Shown one piece after another: positions 34,223 through 43,596 of a DNA stretch of 64,000 nucleotides. A program made the position numbers and the translations under genes. Where the stretch lies: positions 1 to 64,000 of the forward strand of contig MKRX01000015.1 in assembly GCA_001898035.1 (NCBI GenBank). The letters are read 5' to 3'. Every line of letters begins with the position of its first letter. Positions within the stretch are counted from its first letter, which is position 1. Source of the stretch: Armatimonadetes bacterium 55-13. GTDB lineage: Bacteria; Armatimonadota; Fimbriimonadia; Fimbriimonadales; Fimbriimonadaceae. The notes under the pieces are model-generated. The model was not told the origin of the DNA. It searched no databases and saw only the letters and a list, made by a program, of their open reading frames with translations.

Positions 34223-34306
34223 CTGAGATAAGGGCCATCCTGGCCTCAGCGCCCGCCAATCCGTTGGCCAATCGTTAAGACGGGATGGAGTTATGAAAAG
34301 CCGCGA

Positions 34307-35110
34307 CTAAATCGAGAATTCCAAACCGTCGAAACCCGGCTGGAAGGCGTATGGCTTCATGGCGGCGACCAGTTCTTCGTGAGAGCCGCCAAGGTGACTG
34401 TGGTGGGTGGTGAAAACGGGCGATTCCTGTGAGAGCGTACCGGCGAGGCGTAGGCGCTCAATCACCGGGACCAGTTCACAAAGGGCTAGGTGGCCATCGT
34501 AACCGCTATCGTGAAGGCCATCCGTACACTCGATAACCATGGCGTCCAGCTTGGTTGCTTCAAGGTATTCCCACGTGACCTCTGGCCAGAGCCCGGTATC
34601 GGTCATATAGCCGAATCGCTTTCCGTCCTTTTCGAAAATTAAGTTGTGGCACTCCTCGGGTTCGGCATGTTTGGCGAGGATGGGAGTGAGTTGGTAGTCA
34701 CCGATTTGGTAGGTCTCGAAGACTTGAGTTGTCACGATGTCCAGAGGCCAATCTGGATACCTCGTCCAAATGATCGAGGAGACCGTGGGGTTACTGTAGA
34801 TGGTGAACGGCGTGTACTCGTTCGAATTGAACGGATACATCGAATACTGGATCTCACTGGCGGTGAAGTGATCTTCGTGGCTGTGGGTGAAGACGATAGC
34901 ATCCCAAAGCGTGGGATCAAGGCCGTTTCTTTGAATTTGACCGAGAGTGTCTGGGCCGAGATCGATTTTGATGCATTCATCGATCAGAGCGGCGGCACGA
35001 GTTCGGCAATCTTTGCTTCCCGGTTCGAGAGCCTTGCGGCACACTTCACTCGACGAAAAAATCGCCGGGATGCCATCCGCTGCGCCCGTACCGAGAAGCT
35101 TGATCTTCAT
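34307..35110 (-). CDS. Metallo-beta-lactamase-fold hydrolase (PhnP-like)
   Basis: 267 residues. MBL motif THSHEDHF at about residue 73, a YMTDTG strand carrying the next ligand, and CTDGLHDSGYDGHL and TTHHSHLGG near the C-terminus. PhnP-type enzymes cleave cyclic phosphodiesters; others in the superfamily are RNases or hydrolases, so the substrate is unknown. The ATG is 4 bp past the stop of the DUF1015 gene, so they form an operon. Confidence 0.88.
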   Translation of the reverse strand: MKIKLLGTGAADGIPAIFSSSEVCRKALEPGSKDCRTRAAALIDECIKIDLGPDTLGQIQRNGLDPTLWDAIVFTHSHEDHFTASEIQYSMYPFNSNEYTPFTIYSNPTVSSIIWTRYPDWPLDIVTTQVFETYQIGDYQLTPILAKHAEPEECHNLIFEKDGKRFGYMTDTGLWPEVTWEYLEATKLDAMVIECTDGLHDSGYDGHLALCELVPVIERLRLAGTLSQESPVFTTHHSHLGGSHEELVAAMKPYAFQPGFDGLEFSI

Positions 35111-35114
35111 TTAG

Positions 35115-36392
35115 CTAGAAGTCGTTCAGGCTCCAGAGAACCAAACCGCTGAGAATTTTTGGGAAGTAGTAGGTGCTCTTTTGGGGCATCTTTTCTCCGC
35201 CCAAAGCGATTCTTTTCATATCATCGACGGTCGGCGGGTTCATGAGGAACGCCGCTTTCGCGCCCTCATTCACCCACATGACCGCTTCGTGCGAGTCTCG
35301 GGTGTACTTGATGGAGTCCAGTCCCTTCACTTCCAGCATCTGTTCCAAGATGATGCTGTGGAGAACGGTGACGTCCAACTTCTTCAAGTCGTCGCTGGCA
35401 TCGCCGGGAACGAGTTTGTGAAGGATGGCGGGGTCTTTGGCCTCCAGAACGTAGCCATCTCCTCCCTCCAAGGCAAGTCCGAATGCCGTGCGACCACTGC
35501 GCGCTTCCAATTCTATGGATTCCATCAGTCGGCTGTTGTGCGTTTCTTTTAGATTGAAATGCTCCTCTAGCCGTGAGAACATCGTGTCGCGGTCGACGGG
35601 GATATCGGTAAGAACCCGGTGCGTGGGCAGAAGAACCAAGCCCGGGTCGGACATGGAACTGAAAGCCATCATCATGAAGTCTTCCGCGATTAGCCCATCC
35701 CTTTCGCCCAGATTGGCGCGGAACGTGCAGGCGGTTTCGTAACGGTGATGGCCATCAGCAATCCACACCTTTTTGTCTTCTAACAGACCGACAAGATGGC
35801 TAATGGCTTCGGGATCGGTAATTGGTTCCAACCGTTGGGTCGTTCCGTCGTCGCTGACCGTTTCTACGGCGCCTTCCGAAGGAGCTTTCACAATCGCGTC
35901 GTGGATATGGGCGCTTGGGTCTTCGAAGAGGCCGAAGATGCATTCCAGGTGAGCGCGGGTGGCTTCCAGAATTCGAAGACGATCCTCTTTATGCTTGGGG
36001 AACGTTTGTTCGTGCGGAAGTACAACACCTTTTTCATATGGCTCCGTTTTTAGAAGCGCGATGATGGAGGTCCGTACAAGTTCTTCGCCGATATGGGGAA
36101 CGGAGAATCTCTGCTCGTAGCGGTAAATTGCCGGTTTATTCTCAAGCAGGAGAGTTCCTTGCCGACGCCACTCCGAGAGGAGGGCGGCACTTCTGGCGTA
36201 CTTGACGAATTTGCTCCGGTCGTCCGGTTTGCTCTCAGGCAGGGTCAAGTGAACGACGTTGTATTCATTGCGGACGGCATAGCCATCGCGCTGCTCATCG
36301 CTCAGGACATCATAGGGGGGCGCAGTGAGAGTGTTCAAAGCCCCGGCTTCGACACTGTAGCGCAGACCTTGGAACGGACGAATAACCGCCAT
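35115..36392 (-). CDS. DUF1015 family protein
   Basis: 425 residues. Typical features of the family: RPFQGLRYS and TAPPYDVLSDEQR at the N-terminus, and the hallmark ADGHHRYETA near residue 213 with the preceding KVWI. Related proteins occur widely in bacteria and archaea, often near serine or one-carbon genes; biochemistry is not settled. It is divergent from the polyprenyl synthase gene (51 bp) and co-transcribed with the MBL-fold gene. Confidence 0.9.
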   Translation of the reverse strand: MAVIRPFQGLRYSVEAGALNTLTAPPYDVLSDEQRDGYAVRNEYNVVHLTLPESKPDDRSKFVKYARSAALLSEWRRQGTLLLENKPAIYRYEQRFSVPHIGEELVRTSIIALLKTEPYEKGVVLPHEQTFPKHKEDRLRILEATRAHLECIFGLFEDPSAHIHDAIVKAPSEGAVETVSDDGTTQRLEPITDPEAISHLVGLLEDKKVWIADGHHRYETACTFRANLGERDGLIAEDFMMMAFSSMSDPGLVLLPTHRVLTDIPVDRDTMFSRLEEHFNLKETHNSRLMESIELEARSGRTAFGLALEGGDGYVLEAKDPAILHKLVPGDASDDLKKLDVTVLHSIILEQMLEVKGLDSIKYTRDSHEAVMWVNEGAKAAFLMNPPTVDDMKRIALGGEKMPQKSTYYFPKILSGLVLWSLNDF

Positions 36393-36443
36393 ATCCGTTC
36401 AGAATACCAAGAACCTGAAGATTGCGCTGGTAGACTCCAGACG

Positions 36444-37322
36444 GTGTCTTCTCCGTTGCAACTAAAGGCCTACTCTGAGCCCGTCGACGCTAGATTGCGA
36501 CAACTCCTTCCCTCGGTCGAGTCTGAGCCGAGCGACTTACATGCGGCAATGCGTTACTCCTGCCTTGCTCCAGGCAAACGACTTCGCCCCGTGCTTTGCA
36601 TGGCGGCGGCGGAAGCGGTGGGGGCGGCGAGGGAGTCCGTCCTCGATGCCGCCTGCGCCATCGAGATGGTCCATTGTTTCTCTCTGGTACACGACGATCT
36701 ACCGGCGATCGATAACGATGACTTGCGGCGTGGCGTACCGACATTGCATAAGAAGTTCGGAGAAGCCATGGCGATCTTGGCAGGGGATGCGCTTTTCGCT
36801 TTGGCCTTTGAAATCTTGTCCCATTCGCCGCATGAGCCCGTCCGGGTCGTAGCGGCGCTCCGGCAGTTGTCTCGTGCCAGCGGGACGCAAGGATTGGTGG
36901 GCGGCGAAGTGGTGGATGTGCTCTCGGAGGGTCGTGCGGTGGACGCAGAGACACTTCGATTTATTCACAGTCACAAGACAGGCGCTTTGATCGCGGCGAG
37001 TTGCGAAATCGGCGGCGCATTAGGGGGCGGCAGCGAGGAGCAAGTGAAGGCACTGACAACGTATGGCGAAAGGATCGGACTGGCCTTTCAGATCGCCGAC
37101 GACATATTGAACGAAACCTCGACTCCAGAGCAGCTTGGGAAGGCGGCGGGGAGCGACCGCGAGCGGCAGAAAGCGACCTATCCGGCACTCTATGGATTGG
37201 AAGAAAGTCGAAAAATGGCGATTCAGGCAGCAGATGAGGGAATCCGTGTGCTGCGTAACAACGATGTTTCCGATGGCTTTTTAGGCGAGTTGGCGCTCTA
37301 TTCTGTAGAACGATTGCATTAA
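36444..37322 (+). CDS. ispA: Polyprenyl (farnesyl/geranylgeranyl) diphosphate synthase
   Basis: 292 residues from GTG 36444. First aspartate-rich motif HDDLPAIDNDDLRRG around residue 80, KR-type IPP site (LAPGKRLRP), LVGGEVVDV, and KTGALIAASCEIGGA. The second motif reads DDILN rather than the usual DDILD, a substitution at the fifth position. It elongates IPP/DMAPP to C15 or C20 diphosphates for quinones and carotenoids. The open frame reaches back to 36093 but that portion is antisense to the DUF1015 gene. Confidence 0.9.
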   Translation: MSSPLQLKAYSEPVDARLRQLLPSVESEPSDLHAAMRYSCLAPGKRLRPVLCMAAAEAVGAARESVLDAACAIEMVHCFSLVHDDLPAIDNDDLRRGVPTLHKKFGEAMAILAGDALFALAFEILSHSPHEPVRVVAALRQLSRASGTQGLVGGEVVDVLSEGRAVDAETLRFIHSHKTGALIAASCEIGGALGGGSEEQVKALTTYGERIGLAFQIADDILNETSTPEQLGKAAGSDRERQKATYPALYGLEESRKMAIQAADEGIRVLRNNDVSDGFLGELALYSVERLH

Positions 37323-37353
37323 GCCGATCCGGCTAGGACCTTTCGCCAAGAAG

Positions 37354-37362
37354 TTATCCACA
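37354..37362 (+). promoter_or_regulatory. Single DnaA-box-like 9-mer upstream of ftsZ
   Basis: TTATCCACA, the perfect consensus, lies 85 bases before the ftsZ start. Only one copy is seen, and a 9-mer is expected by chance about once in every couple of windows this size. Confidence 0.3.
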
Positions 37363-37447
37363 TCCGGCTAATTCTCGCGGCTTTTCCGAAACTCCCCTCG
37401 TCTGTGATTCCAACGGCCAGTACGGCTCTTGTTTTTGGAGTTTTTGA

Positions 37448-38575
37448 ATGAGACCAGAGAATCTATTCGAGAATCAGGCGACGATCAAGGTTTTGGGCAT
37501 CGGCGGAGCAGGTAGCAACGCGGTGAACCGGATGATCGCCGAAGGGGTGGCGGGCGTTCAGTTCGTTGCCATGAACACCGACGCGCAGGCCCTGGGGCTT
37601 TCCGAAGCTCCCACCAAGCTTCAATTGGGCGAAACGCTGACGCGGGGGCTGGGTGCGGGGGGCGATCCCGAAAAAGGCAAGGCCGCCGCATTAGAGAGCG
37701 AAAAGACGATCGCTGAGGTTCTTGAAGGAACCGACATGGTTTTCATCACCGCCGGCATGGGCGGTGGAACGGGAACGGGCGCGGCCCCCGTGGTCGCAGA
37801 AATGGCGCGCAAGATGGGCATCCTCACCGTCGGCGTGGTGACCAAGCCGTTCTTGTTCGAAGGTCCTCGCCGCAAGCGATTAGCGGAAGAGGGTGCATCT
37901 CGGCTTCATGACAACGTCGATACTCTCATTACCGTTCCGAACGATCGATTGATCGACTTCGTCGAAAAGCGAACGACGATGCAGCAGGCGTTCGCCGCGG
38001 CGGACGATGTGTTGCGACAGGGCGTTCAGGGCATTTCCGACATTATTCTTCTTCCTGGAATCATCAATGTGGACTTTGCAGACGTTCGCTCGGTTATGAG
38101 CAACGCGGGGGTTGCGCTGATGGGCCTTGGACGTGGCGTAGGCGACCAGCGCGCTCGGATGGCGGCTCAACATGCGGCCAATTCTCCACTTTTGGAGACG
38201 AACATTCAGGGCGCCAAGCGACTTCTCATCAACATCACGGCGGGTTCCGATTTCAGCATCGGCGAGGCTCACGAAGCGATGGAGTACATTCTCCAATTCG
38301 CCGATCCAGAGGATGCGGACATTATCATGGGCCACGTCATGAAGGAGACCGGGGACGGCGAGGTGCAGATCACGCTCTTAGCGGCAGGGATGGAGCCCGG
38401 GGGCCAGGTCGCAAGGAATGCCGACGTGTTCTACCAGCCCCAAAACAATACGCCCGAGCCACCCAAGGCAGTTGCCGCCATTCCGGCGGTTACCACGCCC
38501 GCGGCGAATCCGATTCAACTCGACGAAATCGATTTGGATATTCCGACATTCCTGCGGCGACAACGCGGTAACTGA
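37448..38575 (+). CDS. ftsZ: Cell division GTPase FtsZ
   Basis: 375 residues. Tubulin-type GTP motifs: [13 protein letters not shown] at the N-terminus, [14 protein letters not shown] near residue 100, and the T7 loop [14 protein letters not shown] near residue 205. The C-terminal conserved peptide DIPTFLRRQ is present, so it should bind FtsA/SepF/ZipA-type partners. ftsA and the dcw genes are not next to it. A good terminator follows. Confidence 0.97.
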   Translation: MRPENLFENQATIKVLGIGGAGSNAVNRMIAEGVAGVQFVAMNTDAQALGLSEAPTKLQLGETLTRGLGAGGDPEKGKAAALESEKTIAEVLEGTDMVFITAGMGGGTGTGAAPVVAEMARKMGILTVGVVTKPFLFEGPRRKRLAEEGASRLHDNVDTLITVPNDRLIDFVEKRTTMQQAFAAADDVLRQGVQGISDIILLPGIINVDFADVRSVMSNAGVALMGLGRGVGDQRARMAAQHAANSPLLETNIQGAKRLLINITAGSDFSIGEAHEAMEYILQFADPEDADIIMGHVMKETGDGEVQITLLAAGMEPGGQVARNADVFYQPQNNTPEPPKAVAAIPAVTTPAANPIQLDEIDLDIPTFLRRQRGN

Positions 38576-38645
38576 TCCTACGATTTTGGTGATTTAGATC
38601 CTCAATCCCGGCGTTGATCGGGAGAAGACACTGGTCCATCGATTG

Positions 38646-38676
38646 CCCCGTTCAGAATGAGCGGGGTCTTTTTTTG
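38646..38676 (+). terminator. Terminator of ftsZ
   Basis: CCCCG (38646-38650) pairs with CGGGG (38662-38666), followed by CTTTTTTT. It ends ~20 bases before the next gene. Confidence 0.85.
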
Positions 38677-38695
38677 CCCGTGTATATTGATATCG

Positions 38696-39472
38696 ATGGG
38701 CGGGATTTTCAGGCATCTGTTTGGTTCGCCATCGCCAACGGATATTCAGATTTGGCACTGCGAACCCTTGGTGATTCAGTCCAATGAGGACGGAATCGTC
38801 TTTGCAGGAAAAGCGGACGTCGAGTTTGAACCCGATCCGGGAAATCCTCAATTAGGGAACGTTCGAGCAAACATCGATCTGGAGGGATGGCAACCGGCGA
38901 TGAGCTTGACGAGCAGGGTGGACATGCCGATGGTGGCAGATCCCCAAAGGAGAGTTCGGGGTGGCTTTTTAGTGTTTGGGGTCGATGGAGAAGGAAACAG
39001 TTTCACTTGGCACGTCGATGGCGCGGCCGACCAGATTCTGATCGATCAAGAACGTCCGAACGAGGCAGTTCCGAGTCTGCCCCCAATTGGAAAGGAGCGA
39101 TTGGCGGCAATGAATGCAAAGCCGATCGAGAACGAAGACGCCGAAGACTGGTTCTGCGAGCCGTTAGCGATCATTGACGATGAAGGCGTCGTGGCGTTTA
39201 GCGGGGACGCCGTTATTGGCGTGGCGAGCCACAGCAACGAATTTCGATGGGGCACCGCTTTTGCACGCTTTGTGACCGAGGACGGTTGGCGTCCTTGTCT
39301 TCATATTGTTGAGGCAACCGAGGAATTCCACCAATTCCGCCGTGTTAGCTTGGGGTGGACTTTTGCCGGCTACGACACGGACGGGGCTGCTTTTGTTTGG
39401 CTCACTGGCGAGGTCGCTACCGACGAGTTGACACGACGTCAGCTCTCGCCCAACTGGAACGAGCCTGAGTAA
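38696..39472 (+). CDS. Uncharacterised protein with two similar ~110-residue halves
   Basis: 258 residues from ATG 38696 (the frame is open to 38657). No recognised family. Two parts look related: each begins with a W-C-EPL motif (IWHCEPLVI and DWFCEPLAI), has an internal FSG/FAGKAD strand, then a GW-P-L-R phrase and ends with a Phe/Trp-rich DG-GNSFTWHVDG or DGAAFVWLTG. This suggests an internal duplication of a beta-rich domain. No signal peptide. It sits between ftsZ and dapF and overlaps dapF tail-to-tail by 34 bases. Confidence 0.7.
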   Translation: MGGIFRHLFGSPSPTDIQIWHCEPLVIQSNEDGIVFAGKADVEFEPDPGNPQLGNVRANIDLEGWQPAMSLTSRVDMPMVADPQRRVRGGFLVFGVDGEGNSFTWHVDGAADQILIDQERPNEAVPSLPPIGKERLAAMNAKPIENEDAEDWFCEPLAIIDDEGVVAFSGDAVIGVASHSNEFRWGTAFARFVTEDGWRPCLHIVEATEEFHQFRRVSLGWTFAGYDTDGAAFVWLTGEVATDELTRRQLSPNWNEPE

Positions 39473-40299
39473 ACGGTTTCAGCGACTCCCTCGATGGTGA
39501 TAGGGGTATCCCAGTTTCTCATGGAGATAACGATGTCGCCGCCCGGATTGTGGACTAGGATTCGGTGGTTGCCTTCGACGGGATTTGTTCGGCGAAGGTA
39601 ATCGGCGGCAGCGGCCGAACTTCCGGTTCCACAGCCCAACGTTTCGCCGACTCCTCGCTCCCAGATTCTGATTCGGAGTTCGTTCGGGGCAATTTCTTTG
39701 ACAAAGATGACGCTGGTGCGATCCGGAAAGATAGGAGCGTATTCAATTTCAGGGCCAAGCACCGAGATTTCACGATCATCCGGCAGGTCTTGGACCGGTA
39801 TCACCGTATGGGTGCTCCCAGTGGTGAGGGCGCTTCCGCGGACGCGTTTGTCTTCAAAGGCACCGATTTCCTGGTCGAATAGAAAATGGACCGAATCCAC
39901 CGGCACATTTTGGGGCGTGTAGTCTGCCACCCCGATAGTGGTTCGGATCGCTCCGTTTGGATCGACTTCACATGGAACGTCTCGGTGAAGATGGGCGATG
40001 ACGAATGAGGATGAAACCCAGCCTTGATCGAAAGCGTGCCGGGCGGCAATTCTTAGGCCGTTTCCGCAGAAGTCCTCGGTTCCGTCGGGGTTAAACATAC
40101 GAAGAACGACTCGATCTTGAGTCTCCGTCTTGTCCATCACCAATATCCCGTCGCCGCCGATACCGAACTTTCGATCAGCGGCAGCAATGGCCAGGTCACG
40201 GAGGTTAATCCCCGCAAGGTCTTCAGCATGGAAGAGAGGAAAGTCGTTACCGATGGCTTGAAGTTTCCAGAATGGAATGGAGCGGTTAGGTGTTGGCAT
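39439..40299 (-). CDS. dapF: Diaminopimelate epimerase
   Basis: 286 residues. It converts LL- to meso-diaminopimelate for lysine and peptidoglycan. Catalytic Cys pair: EDFCGNGLR and GCGTGSSA; N-terminal FWKLQAIGNDF and GIGGDGILV are family hallmarks. It is the last gene of a six-gene minus-strand run; the start lies 3 bp from the stop of the large unknown gene, so they are coupled. Confidence 0.95.
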   Translation of the reverse strand: MPTPNRSIPFWKLQAIGNDFPLFHAEDLAGINLRDLAIAAADRKFGIGGDGILVMDKTETQDRVVLRMFNPDGTEDFCGNGLRIAARHAFDQGWVSSSFVIAHLHRDVPCEVDPNGAIRTTIGVADYTPQNVPVDSVHFLFDQEIGAFEDKRVRGSALTTGSTHTVIPVQDLPDDREISVLGPEIEYAPIFPDRTSVIFVKEIAPNELRIRIWERGVGETLGCGTGSSAAAADYLRRTNPVEGNHRILVHNPGGDIVISMRNWDTPITIEGVAETVYSGSFQLGES

Positions 40300-40302
40300 C
40301 GC

Positions 40303-42258
40303 TTAGACGAGAGGTTCCAGATAGCATTCGGCAGAATCGACGGTCTCTCGGAACCAGAGACCATCCGGACAAACGAGGGGAAACCACCAGGCGCTAGGGC
40401 GTAGGTTAGCGTTTTGCATCCCCTTTGAGGCGATGACCGCGTTACGAATGAGGCGCATTCGCTTCAGTTCGGCTTCTAATTCAACCGAGCGACGACGATC
40501 ATGAGCCTTCAAAACATCTGGAGACTGGGCAAGTTCTCGTTGAGAGCGCATGAGCGAGCGCACCCTTTCTCGAGCGACTTCGATCTCCTTGATGGTGTGC
40601 TCGATTTCAGAGATGAGTCTTTGACGCTCGGCCTCGTCCTCGGTCGTCGGGGTCTTTTCAAAGAATTTGTCGCGGAAGTGTTCGCCTTTCTGACGCTCGA
40701 GGTCAACACGCTTTGATTTCAGCGCTTTGATTTGGCCGTACATGCTTCGTCGTTCGGTGGCAACGCTATCGATCTTCGCCCTCAGGGATTCAAGCTCGGC
40801 GTGAATGCTTTCGTAATCCCGGGAAAGGCATTGCCATGATCCCCCAACTTGTTCCTGGAGGAAATGGATCAGGTCGATCGGACGTTTGAGACTTCCTAAT
40901 GTCTGAATGAGGGCCTGCTGCTCCTCACCGACTTGGCGCCAACGCTGAGCAAGGCTAGGAGCACAGAGCTCCTCCGTGCCGAAAGGACGATGGAAGGGTT
41001 GGGGCAAATGCAGCCAGGAACAACACACTTGAAGCGAATCCCATGCGGAGTACTTCACTCGGAGAATCGGATTGAGTTTGAGGGGAAGTCCTCGTTGGGC
41101 GAGAGCCTGATGCATGGAGCGGCTATGGCGCACATAGCTACTGGCCCCCTCATGAAACACGAAGACGAATTCGCGCGCCAGCATTCCGATCAGCGTCACG
41201 GCTTTGCCGACAAGCGTACAGTTGGGACCGAACTTTCGCTCGATGACTTCCGCCAGTTCGTAGACGTTTTGCAGCGGTTTTTTAAAGGAAGCGAACTGTG
41301 GTTGGCGGGTCATTACGACCAGACCCCGATTTCCTATGCGAATTGTGCCTCTTCCCTTGCCAGGGATGACCAGATCGAAGGGAATGGCGCCGGAGCCGAA
41401 TCGACTTAACTCATAGAGCCCGGTACCTTGGATCGCTTCATCGTAGGCACGCTTGGCGATTTCCTTTGTCTCGGGGCGGATGAAAAGGTCGAGAATCTCG
41501 AATCGAGGCTTACCTGTAGTGAGAGTGTTAAAGCGGAGGAGTTCCGTGGTTACGGTGGTGTCGATATCGACATTTACACCCGCGGCAAAACTATAGAATG
41601 CTGGAAGCAAGCGACGGTAGAAACCAGAGAGAGTGGCAGAATCTTCTTGTTCTGCGGCCTCGCAAACCTTGGCTCTCATCTCTTCGGCCAGCGCGTGAGC
41701 GGAATGACGCGACTGACCGGCAATACACTCCAGAGAACTTTCCAGGGCCCAATCAAAAGCGCTACACAGTTCCCGAAACACGGGCTGAAGGGGCATTTCA
41801 GCGGTTACCGGAGGGGCATCATCGAGAGACACCACCCCACGCCAGCCAAACGCCTGAGTTGCCTCGTCCAGGATATCCGGGCGCGCGCGTTTGACGGGCT
41901 CAAGTTTCAGGCCACCAGATGCCAGGGTTTCCCGTGTCACGACGGTCTCGGAGCCGAACAGGGCGGAGAATTCTCCAGCGGCGCTCCAAAGCCCCTTGGT
42001 GGTGGTGTCGTTATGGGAAAGGGTCGTGAACTTGCCGGGTTGATGGACGCCGGATGGGATTTTGGCGAAATAGTCGGTGTCGTGAACACCGGCGACGAAT
42101 CGACGTTGGTAGCCGAGCCGTTTTGAGGCCAGCGCAATACCCGCCTTCATCGGCTCATCCCAAAACACCGTTTGACCGAGAGCAAGGAACGGCGCATCCT
42201 GAGCAATCTCGTTCAATTGCTCCAAAGCTTCCTGGATACTAATTGTCGCCGTGGTCAT
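40303..42258 (-). CDS. Large protein of unknown function with C-terminal coiled coil
   Basis: About 651 residues from ATG 42258, or 663 from ATG 42294; both have weak ribosome sites. I recognise no family. The N-terminal ~430 residues look like a mixed alpha/beta globular part (QTVFWDEPMKAGIA, then GKFTTLSHNDTTTKGLW, and GTGLYELSRFGSGAIPFDLV), the next ~110 residues are long charged helices (LESLRAKIDSVATERRSMYG, then EAERQRLISEIEHTIKEIEV) typical of a coiled coil. No membrane segment or signal peptide. It sits between a thioesterase and dapF. Confidence 0.72.
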   Translation of the reverse strand: MTTATISIQEALEQLNEIAQDAPFLALGQTVFWDEPMKAGIALASKRLGYQRRFVAGVHDTDYFAKIPSGVHQPGKFTTLSHNDTTTKGLWSAAGEFSALFGSETVVTRETLASGGLKLEPVKRARPDILDEATQAFGWRGVVSLDDAPPVTAEMPLQPVFRELCSAFDWALESSLECIAGQSRHSAHALAEEMRAKVCEAAEQEDSATLSGFYRRLLPAFYSFAAGVNVDIDTTVTTELLRFNTLTTGKPRFEILDLFIRPETKEIAKRAYDEAIQGTGLYELSRFGSGAIPFDLVIPGKGRGTIRIGNRGLVVMTRQPQFASFKKPLQNVYELAEVIERKFGPNCTLVGKAVTLIGMLAREFVFVFHEGASSYVRHSRSMHQALAQRGLPLKLNPILRVKYSAWDSLQVCCSWLHLPQPFHRPFGTEELCAPSLAQRWRQVGEEQQALIQTLGSLKRPIDLIHFLQEQVGGSWQCLSRDYESIHAELESLRAKIDSVATERRSMYGQIKALKSKRVDLERQKGEHFRDKFFEKTPTTEDEAERQRLISEIEHTIKEIEVARERVRSLMRSQRELAQSPDVLKAHDRRRSVELEAELKRMRLIRNAVIASKGMQNANLRPSAWWFPLVCPDGLWFRETVDSAECYLEPLV

Positions 42259-42300
42259 TCGCCCCTTCAAATCATACGGCGTGAGCGCGTCCATCGTTTT

Positions 42301-42732
42301 TCATATAAGTCGCTCGAATTCATTTGGGTTCCTTTCGAGCATTTCTTTCATGAAAGGTGGGATGGTCATGGCCTTACGGGTTTCAGGGCTCATGGTGACA
42401 TGCCAGGTGTAGCCCTCGGTAACAGTAGCTCCCGATGACTCGTTGACGACTTCGTACTCGAACTTCATGGCGGAGCGCTTAATCTCGTTCACCCAGACAC
42501 GCACAGTGATCCAGTCATCATATTTGACCTCACCCATGTACCGGAGGTGGGCCTCCACAACGGGAAGAAGAACGCCTTGTTGCTCCAAGCTCTTGTACGT
42601 AAAGCCTCGGTCCCTGCACCATGCTCCTCGCGCCTGTTCGAACCAGTACAGATAGTTGGCGTAGTAGGCATGACCCATCTGGTCCGTCTCTCCATAACGG
42701 ACCCGGATGCGCTCTTCCGTGACGACGTTCAT
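42301..42732 (-). CDS. Acyl-CoA thioesterase (4HBT/YbgC hot-dog fold)
   Basis: 143 residues. The 4HBT signature YGETDQMGHAYYANYLYWFEQAR carries the catalytic Asp. Likely hydrolyses an acyl-CoA or aryl-CoA thioester. It is in a minus-strand run after the FlhG-like gene (27 bp gap) and before the large unknown gene. Confidence 0.92.
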   Translation of the reverse strand: MNVVTEERIRVRYGETDQMGHAYYANYLYWFEQARGAWCRDRGFTYKSLEQQGVLLPVVEAHLRYMGEVKYDDWITVRVWVNEIKRSAMKFEYEVVNESSGATVTEGYTWHVTMSPETRKAMTIPPFMKEMLERNPNEFERLI

Positions 42733-42759
42733 GCCGTCAGTAAACCCGAATCGACGGGG

Positions 42760-43596
42760 TTAGGCGGCTTTTGCTTCGGTCGCTAAGTCTTCGGTCGGAC
42801 TGGTGATTCCAAAGGCGAATTCCAGCCGATGGACGATCGTTTCCGATACATCGTAGACGTTTCGGTTGACTTGAATCCTTTGAGCAACGCCGATTACGTC
42901 CTTGGATGCCTTGAGTCGAGGGTCAGCCAGCAGAAACGGTTGGCGCGCGCGAATCCAAGGCAGAATTTCCGAATCGCATCGAACCGAACCGATGTAGCTG
43001 AGATCCGCATTGAGGAAGTGGCCGGCGATATCGTTTAGTTTGCGGTAGACCGCCTCGGCCTGTCGCTCATGCTCCACTTGGTTCATGAGGATTTGGATGT
43101 GGGCATTCTTCTTCGACCGCAACAGAACCTTGATGGTGGCGTAGGCATCGGCCACGGAGGCGGGTTCCGGGGTTACGACGAGAATTACATCGTCGGCAGC
43201 TTTGAGGAAGGTCATCACCTTCGCATCGACACCGGCACCTGTATCGAAGATGAGATAGTCCGTGGATTTATCCAACTGAGCGAGTTCGAGGAGGAAATTC
43301 TGAAGGCGTTTTCGGCTGATGTTGATCAGTTTGGAGAGCCCCGCGCCCCCGCTAAGGAAACGCGTGCCTGCCGGCCCGGCGGCGATAACGTCGGCAAGGC
43401 TCAGGTTTCCGTCGATGGCATGATGGAGTGAAAAATCGGCTCCCGTTCCCAGAACGACATCGAGGTTGGCAAGGCCCAAGTCGGCATCGAACATGACAAC
43501 ACGACTTCCCTGTTGGGAAAGGGCGATGCCAAGATTAGCGGCAAGATTGGTCTTTCCCACTCCTCCCTTTCCGCTGGTAATGGACAAGATTCTCAT
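42760..43596 (-). CDS. MinD/FlhG-type ParA ATPase
   Basis: 278 residues. Deviant Walker A SGKGGVGKTNLAANL at residues 8-22, switch region DADLGLANLDVVLG and ILMNQV. Most like FlhG/YlxH (FleN), which set the number or location of flagella or other polar machines; no flagellar genes are present here. The clear C-terminal amphipathic helix of MinD is not seen. The ATG overlaps the stop of the MshEN gene (TAATG), so the two are coupled. Confidence 0.9.
   Translation of the reverse strand: MRILSITSGKGGVGKTNLAANLGIALSQQGSRVVMFDADLGLANLDVVLGTGADFSLHHAIDGNLSLADVIAAGPAGTRFLSGGAGLSKLINISRKRLQNFLLELAQLDKSTDYLIFDTGAGVDAKVMTFLKAADDVILVVTPEPASVADAYATIKVLLRSKKNAHIQILMNQVEHERQAEAVYRKLNDIAGHFLNADLSYIGSVRCDSEILPWIRARQPFLLADPRLKASKDVIGVAQRIQVNRNVYDVSETIVHRLEFAFGITSPTEDLATEAKAA

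Noticed and set aside
37354-37362. Replication origin near ftsZ because of a perfect DnaA box
   Set aside because: Only one box, no AT-rich unwinding element, and no dnaA or gyrB genes nearby; chance occurrence is likely.
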